Positions 34,316 through 42,829 of a stretch of 64,000 bases of DNA are shown one piece after another; position 1 is the first letter of the stretch; every line of letters starts with the position of its first letter. The DNA is from JAPOUP01 sp965201085 (lineage in GTDB: Bacteria > Pseudomonadota > Alphaproteobacteria > Rhodobacterales > Rhodobacteraceae), in NCBI GenBank assembly GCA_965201085.1, contig CBDAVS010000016.1:620001-684000 (forward strand), given 5' to 3'. The position numbers and the translations under genes were made by a program. Under the pieces are notes generated by a model. That model was not told where the DNA came from, made no database searches, and saw only the letters and a list, made by a program, of their open reading frames with translations.

Positions 34316-35753
34316 TTATGCGGCGAGCCTCGTTATCAGGTATTCCATGCCCCTGTCGCCCTTCACGGAATTGCATTGTCCGCACAGAAGCTGAAGGTTC
34401 CCGATGTGGTCGGTTCCGCCCTTGGATCGCGGAATGATGTGGTCGACCGTGAGGTTCCGCATCTGGAAATGCTCTCCGCATGCGTTGCAGTGCCCGCCCT
34501 GCTCGCCATACAGGGACCGTTTGTTCCTCACGTCATTGTAGCGGATCAGCTTGCCTATATCGGTGCGCTGCGGGATGTCCGTGCGGTTGACCACCGTATG
34601 GTGCGCGAACATGCCCAGCTCGTTCCTGAGCCGCGAAAGCACAAGTTCAGCGGCCTTCGGTGAAACGTCTATACCAACCCATTCCCGGTTCAGATCCTGC
34701 GCGGCGATGCACGCCGTCGCGCAGCCGCAGAACGGATCAAGAACCATTTCGCCTTCGTTTGAGGACGCGAGGATGATGCGCTTCAGTAGCGCAAGCGGCT
34801 TCTGGGTAGGGTAGCCGGTGCGCTCTCTGGACGCCCCCTGAACGCCGGGAATGTCCGTCATGACATCTGCCACGCGAACGCCTTTGGTTGTTGACAGATA
34901 CCGTTTGAATCTCGGCATTGTTCCTCTTTCAGGGAAATAGATCATATCCTGTGAATGAAGCCAATCAAGCCGTTCCTGGGTTGTCATGGCACTCCAGTCG
35001 TCTGGGCATTCCAGCCCTTCCGGCAATGCAGTGGGGCAAACCCAATGCAGGCCCCTTTCAGTGGGATCAATGTCCCGCCACGGCATTCCGGAGTATCCAT
35101 TTGTGGTCCCCTGCGCAGTCAGCGGCTGTGTGTGGAAATGGCCTCGGCTGTCGTTTTTCCTAAAGTGTTTATGGATATAATCCTTCGAGTAAGGCGCAAA
35201 GACTGCGTTCACCGTTGTTTCTGGATTTCTGGCATATGCCAACACTGTGTCATGCACCCTTCCAATCTGATATGCTGATGCGGTTGGCGCGTTGGTCCTC
35301 TTCCATATTATTTCGTTTCTGAAATTCGATTTTCCAAACACGGCGTCCATGACCAGTTTGAGATAGTGGCTCATGGTCGGATCGCAGTGGAGATATATCG
35401 AACCGGTTGGCTTGAGTATGCGCCGCATCTCCAGCAGCCGCGCCGACATGTAGATCAGATAGGCCTTATCGCTTTTGGTCATGGCCGCGGCGATAACCCT
35501 GTTGAGGGCAGGTTCCTTCGCCTCGATCAGGTCAAGCCATGCGATGTCCACGTCCGAAAGCGTCCAGGTGTCTTTGAACGCCGCGCCCGCCGCTTCACTC
35601 CCGATCGGGGCCGCGTAGTTGGCCTTCGAGTTGAACGGCGGATCAAGGTATATCAGGTCCACGCATTCGGAGTTCATGCCGCGCATGATCGGGAGATTGT
35701 CGCCCGTCCAGACCGTTTGGTTGGACCAGTTCGCCCCCCCTTGTCGCGGTCAT
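34316..35753 (-). CDS. DNA methyltransferase fused to an HNH domain (element 2), start frameshifted
   Basis: From an ATG at 35686 the frame gives 456 residues with the same parts as the element 1 protein: LIYLDPPFNSKANYAAP, an AdoMet-binding DPFCGCAT, and a C-terminal HNH domain with CNACGEHF, VDHIIPRSKGG and LCGQCN. The natural start is the ATG at 35753, which overlaps the stop of the 79-residue ORF as ATGA. A run of seven G (35734-35740 on the plus strand as C7) puts that start out of frame; with six G the frame reads through to ANWSNQTVWTGDNLP as in element 1. The central recognition segment, from about EIIWKRTNAPT to RERTGYP, is longer than and unrelated to that of element 1. The nuclease role is inferred. 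Confidence 0.85.
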
Positions 35754-35989
35754 TCTATGGGTTGAGAAGACCAGCGGGCGGAAGCCGCGGCCTTGGCTAT
35801 TTCCCGGCGGCGTTCCGGCGAAAGAATCTCCGCCCGCCTATGGCCGCCGATCCTTCCACCGTTCGCCCTGTTCGGCTGGCGCGGAGATCCGGAGTTGTCC
35901 TCGATTTCCCCCGTGGCAATCTTCGCCACATGAACGGCGCAGCCCACAGCGTCCGAGGGCCTGCGCTCGCCGTTCGGTCCTTTCGGCAT
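35750..35989 (-). CDS. 79-residue passenger ORF of element 2
   Basis: The protein contains GGRIGGHRRAEILSPERRRE and IAKAAASARW, a Gly-rich and then basic helical motif that occurs in many small uncharacterised bacterial proteins. The start follows GAGG at good spacing and the stop overlaps the methyltransferase start (ATGA). The C-terminus matches the 69-residue ORF of element 1. It could bind nucleic acid or regulate the methyltransferase, but this is not shown. Confidence 0.7.
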   Translation of the reverse strand: MPKGPNGERRPSDAVGCAVHVAKIATGEIEDNSGSPRQPNRANGGRIGGHRRAEILSPERRREIAKAAASARWSSQPIE

Positions 35990-36021
35990 GGTTTACCTCA
36001 CTGGATTGCCGTCGGTCCCTT

Positions 36022-36027
36022 ATTATA
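36022..36027 (-). promoter_or_regulatory. possible -10 box for the element 2 cargo operon
   Basis: TATAAT on the minus strand lies about 32 bases upstream of the 79-residue ORF. I find no good -35 hexamer at the right spacing, so the call is weak. Confidence 0.3.
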
Positions 36028-36137
36028 TTATTTTCCGCGATCCGTCATCAGGAACGAAACAGGCACATCAAAAATTATTGGCAAAAGTCAAACTGAGACA
36101 CTACCCAAATCTGGACGGGGAGTAGTGGGAGGAGGAA

Positions 36138-36380
36138 TTGATGGATATCGAACAGCTTACGGCGTTTCTCGCTTGGTGCACCGTGATCAACGTCATTGTT
36201 CTCGTTCTGTCGGCGTTGGCCCTCTGGAGTATGGGCTGTCATGTCGTGCGGTTGCATAGCAGGATGTTCGGGCTATCCGAGAATGCGGTTTGCGAACAGT
36301 ATTTTCGCTTCTTCGCAACTTATAAGATCCTTATCGTCATGTTCAATCTCGTCCCCTACCTGGCGCTGCGGATCATCTAG
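36138..36380 (+). CDS. DUF6868-family small membrane protein
   Basis: The 80-residue protein has two hydrophobic segments (about residues 8-30, INVIVLVLSALALW, and 57-80, ILIVMFNLVPYLALRII). It starts MDIEQLTAFLAWCTVINV, matching the DUF6868 pattern. A strong GGAGGAGG precedes the ATG. The function is unknown. Element 2 inserted 24 bases upstream of the start codon and so lies between this gene and its original upstream region. Confidence 0.8.
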   Translation: MMDIEQLTAFLAWCTVINVIVLVLSALALWSMGCHVVRLHSRMFGLSENAVCEQYFRFFATYKILIVMFNLVPYLALRII

Positions 36381-36708
36381 CCGTTGCCCTGTCGCTGGGT
36401 AGGGAAACACCGTGCGGATCAAGGATTCCTGAATGACGGATCGAACGGCACGAATTCGGTGGACGATAGTTGCATTTCCATCGGATGCGTGAACCGGCTT
36501 GTCGTGTCACTGGGCCTAAAAAGCCTGTAACATCGGACGTTCGCTGGAACCTTGCAGAGCCAAATCGCCCGGGAGATGGTCGACGCCACCGGCGGCAAGG
36601 GTCATTGAAGGTGTCAAAGGGGCTGCAGCCAGCCTGAGCTCAGGACTATCGACAGGTTGCCTCTTTGCGGATGGCGTTCGATACCTCGGAGATCGAAGTT
36701 TGAGGGTG
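36381..36708. other. non-coding stretch between DUF6868 and recR
   Basis: I see no gene or recognisable repeat in these 328 bases. Confidence 0.3.
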
Positions 36709-37305
36709 CTATGCACTCTTCCGAGCCCGAATGGCCGCTGTAATCGTCCCGTCATCGAGGTAGTCCAGTTCTCCCCCGATCGGGACACCGCGCGCCAGTG
36801 TCGTTACCCGTACCCTTTTTTCAAGAAGGTCGGTGATGTAATGCGCTGTCGTTTGGCCTTCGACAGTTGCATTGAGGGCCAGAATCACTTCGGTCACCCG
36901 CTCGGATTCGATCCGGTCAACAAGATTGGGAAGGCGCAGCTGTTCTGGCCCGATATCGTCGAAGGCGGACAACGTACCGCCTAGAACATGGTATCGCCCC
37001 TTATGTGCGTTTGCTCGTTCCATCGCCCAGAGATCGGCGACCTCCTCAACCACACAGATCTCGCCGTTTCGCCGTTTCGCGTCACTGCAGATTCGGCAGA
37101 TTTCCATGGTGGTCACATTGCCGCAGTTGGCGCATTGCCGCGCTCTTGCCGCGACTGTCTGCATCGCGCTGGCGAGAGGTACCATCAAGAGGTCGCGCTT
37201 CTTTATCAGCTGCAGCACCGCGCGCCGCGCTGACCGAGGGCCGAGTCCCGGCAGCTTCGCCATCAGCTCAATCAGGGTATCGATTTCTTTTGGCGTGTCG
37301 GTCAT
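36709..37305 (-). CDS. recR: recombination mediator RecR
   Basis: RecR works with RecO and RecF to load RecA on gapped DNA. The 198-residue product has the N-terminal helix-hairpin-helix LPGLGPRSARRAVLQLI, a four-Cys zinc finger (CANCGNVTTMEICRIC, about residues 58-73) and a Toprim domain with ICVVEEVADLWAME and YHVLGGTLSAFDDIGPEQL. GELDYLDDGTITAAI is the expected C-terminal block. It is the last gene of the dnaX-ybaB-recR set read on the minus strand. Confidence 0.96.
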   Translation of the reverse strand: MTDTPKEIDTLIELMAKLPGLGPRSARRAVLQLIKKRDLLMVPLASAMQTVAARARQCANCGNVTTMEICRICSDAKRRNGEICVVEEVADLWAMERANAHKGRYHVLGGTLSAFDDIGPEQLRLPNLVDRIESERVTEVILALNATVEGQTTAHYITDLLEKRVRVTTLARGVPIGGELDYLDDGTITAAIRARKSA

Positions 37306-37381
37306 GATGACCCGACCGTTTGGGTCAAAATGTACTGACCGTGTTGCCTTCGCACGGATCGGGACCGTTCAAGCGGTTGGT

Positions 37382-37726
37382 TTAGATAGGCAATTTGAAG
37401 CCTGCGGGGAGGCCTATTTCGTCGGTTAGTTTGCTCATCTCGGTTTCGCTACGTTCGGTTGCCTTGACCTGCGCACTTTTAATGGCGGCGACTATCAGAT
37501 CCTCGACCACTTCTTTTTCATCGGCACTGAAGATTTTGGCGTCAATCTCGATACGAACCAGTTCACCTTTGGCGTTCATTGAGGCTTTGACCAGACCTGC
37601 GCCCGCTTCCGCAGTGACAATGACGTTTTTGAGTTCTTTCTGCGCCGCTTCCATGCGGTCGTGAAACTCCTTGGCCTTCGTCATGAGTCCGGCCAAATCG
37701 CCAAGCTGCCCCAACTTGTTTAGCAT
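37382..37726 (-). CDS. ybaB: YbaB/EbfC-family nucleoid-associated protein
   Basis: The 114-residue product matches the YbaB family: an N-terminal helical arm with QLGDLAGLMTKAKEFHDRM, then GLVKASMNAKGELVRIEID and a C-terminal helix with VVEDLIVAAIKSA. These proteins form DNA-binding dimers. The position between dnaX and recR is the conserved bacterial arrangement. The start has GGAGAATC just upstream. Confidence 0.94.
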   Translation of the reverse strand: MLNKLGQLGDLAGLMTKAKEFHDRMEAAQKELKNVIVTAEAGAGLVKASMNAKGELVRIEIDAKIFSADEKEVVEDLIVAAIKSAQVKATERSETEMSKLTDEIGLPAGFKLPI

Positions 37727-37863
37727 ATGGATTCTCCAGGTATCGGTTGGTGCAACCTAGCGATGCCCTGTGACCGCTTCAAGGTCACGACAGGCGAAAT
37801 CGGGTAAGACCAGCCAAACGGGCGCCATCAAAGGATCTATTTGACTCACCTTTGCTTCCGCGC

Positions 37864-39666
37864 CTATCCATCGCTCGTTTCAAAGAGATCCCAATCTTCC
37901 TCGACTTCGGGAAGCGCCTCGGCATCCACCTTGGCTTCGATTTCCTCGCGCGACCGGATATTCGTGATCTTCGCGTTCGGAAAGGCGTCGAACACAGCCT
38001 GTACGAAAGGGTGTTTCCTTGCTTCCTCCATCCGCACCAGTTTTTGGGCATTCCGCGTTTCCGCTATCGTCTGGCCACCCCCTTCGTTTACGAGGGTGAT
38101 CACCCATCTCACGCCTGTCCAACGCGTGAGTTGCGCTCCAAGACGGGAGGCCAGGTCCGATGGAGCCATGTCGGTGGGTTGGAATTCGATCCGACCGGGA
38201 CCGTAATGTGCGAGCCGAAGGGACGTTTCCACATCGACCAATAGTTGTATGTCGCGATTGGCATGGATCAACTCAACGATGTTCTCAAATCTAGCGTAAC
38301 GTCCCAACGCTTGGGTCGGATCCGACGCAGCGACCTCTGCCACCTCCGTAGCGATGGCCAGGCTCGCCCCCGCACCTGACGTCTGTCCGACAGCTGTGGT
38401 GGCTGACGGTGGAGGGGTGACAGGCACGGGACCGCTCGATGAAACGGTTCCCGGCACCGGCGCAGAAGGTATCGGTGTTGACTGTAGCTTTCGAACCAGA
38501 TCTTCGGGTAACGGAAGGTCCGCCACATGCGTTATTCGGATGATCGCCATTTCGGCCGCCATCATCGCATCTGGAGCGCCAGCCACCTCATCCAACGCTT
38601 TCAGGAGCATCTGCCACATGCGCGTAAGAGAGCGCATCTGGAGGCGCTGGGCCATTTTGGAACCGCGCTCACGCTCATCGGGTCCGATGGTTGGATCATC
38701 CGCCGCCTTCGGCGTGATTTTGATCACGCTGATCCAATGGGTGATCGCCGCAAGATCGCGCAGGACCGCCAAAGGATCCGCACCATCGGTAAATTGCGCC
38801 CCGATTTCGGTTAGGGCCCCGGCGGCATTACCCTTTACGATCAGATCGAATAGATCGAGTACCCGACCTCTGTCGGCAAGACCGAGCATCGTGCGAATCT
38901 GTTCGGTGGTCGCCTCGCCAGCTCCATGGCTAAGCGCTTGATCGAGGAGTGATGTGGCGTCGCGTGCCGATCCTTCCGAAGCGCGGACGATCAGCGCCAA
39001 TGCCCCGTCTTCGATCCGCCCACCTTCAGCGTCGGCGATCTTCCGAAGCAGACGCATCTGGGTTTCAGGCTGGATCCGCCGCAGATCGAAGCGTTGGCAC
39101 CGTGACAGCACCGTGACCGGTACCTTGCGGATCTCGGTGGTGGCGAAAATGAATTTCACATGCTCCGGCGGTTCCTCCAGCGTCTTCAGAAGCGCGTTGA
39201 ACGCGTTTGTGGAGAGCATATGAACTTCATCGATGATGTAGATTTTATATCGTGCACCTGCCGCTCTGTAGTGCACCGAGTCGATGATTTCCCGTATATC
39301 GTTCACGCCGGTTCTGCTGGCGGCGTCCATTTCCATGACATCGACATGGCGACCGTCGGAAATCGCCTGGCAGTTCGCGCATTTACCGCATGGATCGGTT
39401 GTGGGTCCTGCTGAACCGTCCGGCCCGATGCAGTTCATTCCCTTCGCGATGATTCGTGCGGTCGTGGTCTTTCCCGTTCCGCGGATTCCCGTCAGGATGA
39501 AGGCCTGCGCGATCCGGTCGGCCGTGAACGCGTTGCTGAGCGTTCGTACCATCGCGTCCTGACCAACGAGATCGGCGAAGGTTTCGGGCCGGTATTTCCG
39601 GGCGAGAACCTGATAGCGCTGGCTGTCGGTGGAGGGTTTCTGTAAGGGGTCGGACACGGATATCAT
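37864..39666 (-). CDS. dnaX: DNA polymerase III gamma/tau subunit
   Basis: DnaX is the clamp-loader ATPase. The 600-residue product has YQVLARKYRPETFADLVGQD, the Walker A GIRGTGKTTTAR, a zinc-binding CGKCANC, the Walker B region YIIDEVHMLSTNAFNALLKT and the sensor FIFATTEIRKVP. From about residue 390 a Pro/Ser-rich linker leads into a tau-type C-terminal domain that ends in an acidic tail. I see no obvious slippery heptamer for a shorter gamma product. A possible in-frame start is the ATG at 39666. It heads the dnaX-ybaB-recR set. Confidence 0.95.
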   Translation of the reverse strand: MISVSDPLQKPSTDSQRYQVLARKYRPETFADLVGQDAMVRTLSNAFTADRIAQAFILTGIRGTGKTTTARIIAKGMNCIGPDGSAGPTTDPCGKCANCQAISDGRHVDVMEMDAASRTGVNDIREIIDSVHYRAAGARYKIYIIDEVHMLSTNAFNALLKTLEEPPEHVKFIFATTEIRKVPVTVLSRCQRFDLRRIQPETQMRLLRKIADAEGGRIEDGALALIVRASEGSARDATSLLDQALSHGAGEATTEQIRTMLGLADRGRVLDLFDLIVKGNAAGALTEIGAQFTDGADPLAVLRDLAAITHWISVIKITPKAADDPTIGPDERERGSKMAQRLQMRSLTRMWQMLLKALDEVAGAPDAMMAAEMAIIRITHVADLPLPEDLVRKLQSTPIPSAPVPGTVSSSGPVPVTPPPSATTAVGQTSGAGASLAIATEVAEVAASDPTQALGRYARFENIVELIHANRDIQLLVDVETSLRLAHYGPGRIEFQPTDMAPSDLASRLGAQLTRWTGVRWVITLVNEGGGQTIAETRNAQKLVRMEEARKHPFVQAVFDAFPNAKITNIRSREEIEAKVDAEALPEVEEDWDLFETSDG

Positions 39667-39865
39667 ACTATGCCTTACCTACAGGGGCGTCCAGCACAAA
39701 CGGGTTGCCAAAGACCAAGGCGCGGGAATGGCCCAGTTCAGTTGACCGGGAAAATGGCTGGTTTAGCGGAAACCCAAAGTGGTATCCCGGTGTACGGACC
39801 GGCGTGATACCGGATCAAGCTTCGGTTTCGATGCCGCATCGATGGATGAAGAAGAGGGACTGACG

Positions 39866-41398
39866 ATGCCGAAATCCGTCGCAAGCCTACGGCGCCAAGC
39901 GAAGGCGCTGAGCGGTTCACATGCAGCCGGTGAGCCAGAAGCGGTGAAACGTGTGTCCGCCGTGCTGCCGGAAACCGGTGTCGTCGGTATGGTGGAGGCG
40001 TTGCAGGTTATCGCCAGAGAGACGGGATACGCCAATTGGCACAGGCTGAGATTCGCGTTGGAAATTTCGGCGATGGACCGAGAATCCAAAGCCGAACGGC
40101 TGAAGATGGCGTTGTTTTTCGGCCAGCATTGGGTGGCTGATGCGCTTCTTGAGAGCTCACCCGGTCTGGGACGTGATAATTTCGGACTCTCCTGTGCGTT
40201 GTATGATGCTGCGGAAATCCGTCGTGTTCTGGCGGACCATCCGCCCTCCGCCACCCGGACGGTGGGGATTCGCAGCCCAATGACGCATCTCGCCTTTTCG
40301 AGGCATATCCACGGAGGTGGTTCCGAGGCCGATATGCTTGACGTTGCGGAGGCGTTGGTTGATGCGGGCGCGGACATCAATGATCACTACAATTACAACG
40401 GTGACGTGAATTCTCCGCTTTCGGCCCTTTACGGTGCGTTGGGGCACGCGAACAATCTTGCCTTGGCGAAATGGCTGCTCGGCAGGGGAGCCAACCCGAA
40501 TGACGGTGAATCGCTTTATCATTCGACCGAGCTGGGCCATCGGGACGGGCTGCGCCTGCTCCTGGAGCATGGAGCGCGACCCGAAGGAACCAATGCCCTC
40601 TCTCGGGCGTTGGATTTCAATGACCATGAGGCGACCGCGCTGCTGCTTGAGGCGGGAGCCGACCCAAACGAGGGCATCGCCGATCATCCATCGGGTGAGC
40701 CGCCGTTGGTCATACCGGCACTGCACCAGGCGGCGCGGCGGATGTGTGACGGACAGATGATCGGGATGTTACTGAACGCCGGTGCCAACCCGTCCACGCG
40801 CTATCGGGGGATGACGCCTTATGCGCTTGCGCGGGTCTACGGCAATAGGGACGCGGCTCGGATGATCGCCGAAGCGGGCGGCGATACGGGGCTGAGCGAT
40901 GATGAAACGGTCCTGGCCACCGCCGTTGACGGGCCGCTCCCGGAGCGGCGTTATATCGATCCGGGCAGGCTTAACGATGAATGCCGCAATCTGATCGGTG
41001 CCCTCTTACATCTTCCTTGTAAGATGGAACACATCAAGCGTTTGGTGGCGCTCGGGCTTGAATATGACAGGCCGGATGGAATGGGTGTTACGCCCGTTCA
41101 GCTTGCGGGATGGGAGGGCCTGCCGCGGATGATGACCTACCTTCTGCGACTGAAGCCCGATCTCAGCCACATAAACGGTTATGGCGGAACGCTGCTCAGT
41201 ACGATTATCCATGGTTCGGAAAACTGTCCGGCGCGGGCGGGTCGGGATCATATAGGCTGTGCCCGCATTGCGCTGGTGGAGGGTGTGGTGCTTCCCATAC
41301 GGGCGATCGAACTGGCTGGCGAGCCAAATATGGCGGCGTTTCTCGCAGATTGGGCCGAAGCGCGACCCGGTCAGGTCGTCGAAGATGGCGTTGGCTGA
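39866..41398 (+). CDS. ankyrin-repeat protein
   Basis: The 510-residue product begins MPKSVASLRRQAKALSGSH, a motif seen at the start of a group of bacterial ankyrin proteins. Several ankyrin units follow: VAEALVDAGADINDHYN, LAKWLLGRGANPND, GLRLLLEHGARPEG, ATALLLEAGADPNEG and MIGMLLNAGANPSTRY. I chose the ATG at 39866 because GAAGAGGGA lies 7 bases upstream; ATGs at 39779 and 39842 are in frame. No signal peptide or membrane segment is visible. The partner and role are unknown. It stands alone between dnaX and an IS481 remnant. Confidence 0.85.
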   Translation: MPKSVASLRRQAKALSGSHAAGEPEAVKRVSAVLPETGVVGMVEALQVIARETGYANWHRLRFALEISAMDRESKAERLKMALFFGQHWVADALLESSPGLGRDNFGLSCALYDAAEIRRVLADHPPSATRTVGIRSPMTHLAFSRHIHGGGSEADMLDVAEALVDAGADINDHYNYNGDVNSPLSALYGALGHANNLALAKWLLGRGANPNDGESLYHSTELGHRDGLRLLLEHGARPEGTNALSRALDFNDHEATALLLEAGADPNEGIADHPSGEPPLVIPALHQAARRMCDGQMIGMLLNAGANPSTRYRGMTPYALARVYGNRDAARMIAEAGGDTGLSDDETVLATAVDGPLPERRYIDPGRLNDECRNLIGALLHLPCKMEHIKRLVALGLEYDRPDGMGVTPVQLAGWEGLPRMMTYLLRLKPDLSHINGYGGTLLSTIIHGSENCPARAGRDHIGCARIALVEGVVLPIRAIELAGEPNMAAFLADWAEARPGQVVEDGVG

Positions 41399-41424
41399 CT
41401 TGCAGGGCTTAAGTGTAGTGGTTC

Positions 41425-42631
41425 CGATGTGATCTGACAGTTGGCCGTTTTCCGGCGGCGTCTGTCAGGTCAGGTTTGGTTCAGGAACTTTTCCGTCCGA
41501 TCCCCTTGCCCTCGATCATGGTCTGGAACGGGGTTCCGCCGCGGCACATTCGGCCCTGATGGGTGCGTTCGCGGCTGTAGTGGTTCAGCCATTCATCCGG
41601 ATCGGCCCGCAACGCACCGATGCCGTCATATGGCTTCTTTCGGAACGCGACCTGGTGGAACCCCTGCAGCACCGTTTTGTGGAAGCGCCCGCGGATGCCG
41701 TCGGTCCGGGGCGATTTCACCCTGGTTTTGGTGCGGTCGGTATCGTTGACCGCCAGGAAGGGCCGGAAATCGTGTCCGTCGACGCACCCGCAGCATTCCG
41801 TCCCGCGATCCGTCATGATCCGAAGCACCGGCAGGCCATGCCCATCGTGGAATGGCGGCACCCGGTCATTGAGCGGGCCGGCGGCGGTGATCGGTGTCCC
41901 GGTAGTGTGGAGCCTGGCATGCGCCACCCTGCGATAGGCGTCCACGCAGGTCCGCCGATGGACCCGCCCGACGCCCCTGAGCGTGCCAGCGTGGAAAGTG
42001 TCCCGTGAGCCCGGGTGGCCGGGATGGGCTGTTTCCACCTCGCCGCAGGCTTCATCGTCGGGCTTCCTTCTCTCCAGCGCCCGCACCCGGGCCCCGGTCA
42101 GGACCATGCCATCCTCAGCCACCTTCGCCTCCAGCGCTTTCAGCCGGGCCCTGAAACTGCCGGACCGCGCCGCAGCCAGACCGACCGGACACCCGGGGGT
42201 GAGACAGAGACGCCCCGTTCGCGCAACCCGTTCGAGGCGCGGGCCTGGCCATGGGCCGGGAAGTCGGTGGCGGATCCGATGACGGCCCGCCCGGTCGCGT
42301 CGTCAACCCGGGTCGCCGGATCGGGTCTGCGCCGGGCGCGCCCGAAAAGCGCTTCCACGCCGCCTTCCCCAACGGCTGACCTGTAGCGATGGGACGTATC
42401 CCGGCTGTAGCCCATCACCTGACAGGCCTTCGGGACATCGCCCGGTTCCCCAGCCGGATCCAGCGGGCCGGTTCCGTGTTTGATGATCCTGCCGGTGGTA
42501 TCCAGCATCGTGGTTTCCCCGTTTCGATGGTTTGGCTGGCACCACCAGCAAAACGGACAGCCATCTCCCTTCAGGGGAACCACCGCCCCCAGTCCAATTT
42601 GGAAAATTGGCGGCTGTGTCAGATCACATCG
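41425..42631 (-). mobile_element. decayed IS481-family copy 2
   Basis: Inverted repeats sharing CGATGTGATCTGACA lie at 41425 and, read inward, at 42631. The enclosed transposase on the minus strand is frameshifted. I see no target duplication. It begins 27 bases after the ankyrin gene stop. Confidence 0.75.
41481..42583 (-). pseudogene. broken IS481-family transposase with a helix-turn-helix N-terminus
   Basis: The N-terminal frame (42140-42583) has GDVPKACQVMGYSRDTSHRY, VEALFGRARRRPD and FPAHGQARASNGLRERGV, a family pattern of helix-turn-helix IS481 transposases. The frame changes near 42130 and continues (41481-42122) with ACGEVETAHPGHPGS, a TDRGTECCG block, SPRTDGIRGRFHKT and RERTHQGRMCRGGTP. 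The family reads roughly TDRGTEYCG, SPQTNGICERFHKT and ERTHQGKMC, so the catalytic Glu is Gly here. Nearly every departure is an A-to-G or T-to-C change (Leu to Pro, Tyr to Cys, Asn to Asp, Glu to Gly, Gln to Arg). It is not functional. Confidence 0.85.
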
Positions 42632-42829
42632 AGACTAATTCAGCTTAAGTCATCAAGGCTCCATGAATAATCAGTCATCGGTGCGATCATAAAACGGATC
42701 GTTCGAACTCGTTGGATGCGTTTCCCTACCGATGTTTGGGCTGCTTGCGGCATGTCATTCAGGCTCCATCAGGTATTTTTGCTCTAGGCGGATAGAGGTC
42801 CTCTGACCGAATGAGGCATGGCCGATGCT
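42632..42829. other. short non-coding stretch between two IS remnants
   Basis: Nothing supportable is seen in about 200 bases. Confidence 0.3.

Larger units (their letters stand above)
33346..36105 (-). mobile_element. IS1-family element 2 carrying a methyltransferase-HNH gene
   Basis: Perfect inverted repeats beginning GGTAGTGTCTCAGTTTGA lie at 33346 and, read inward, at 36105. An 8-bp direct repeat CAAATCTG flanks them at 33338-33345 and 36106-36113. Inside, on the minus strand, are a 79-residue ORF, a methyltransferase-HNH gene and an IS1-type transposase. The cargo is the same as in element 1 but the transposase family and the inverted repeats differ. The 2760-bp element sits between trcR and a DUF6868 gene and does not break either. 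Confidence 0.93.

Noticed and set aside
37864..39666. Programmed frameshift in dnaX
   Set aside because: I could not find a convincing slippery A/T heptamer with a following hairpin in the linker region.
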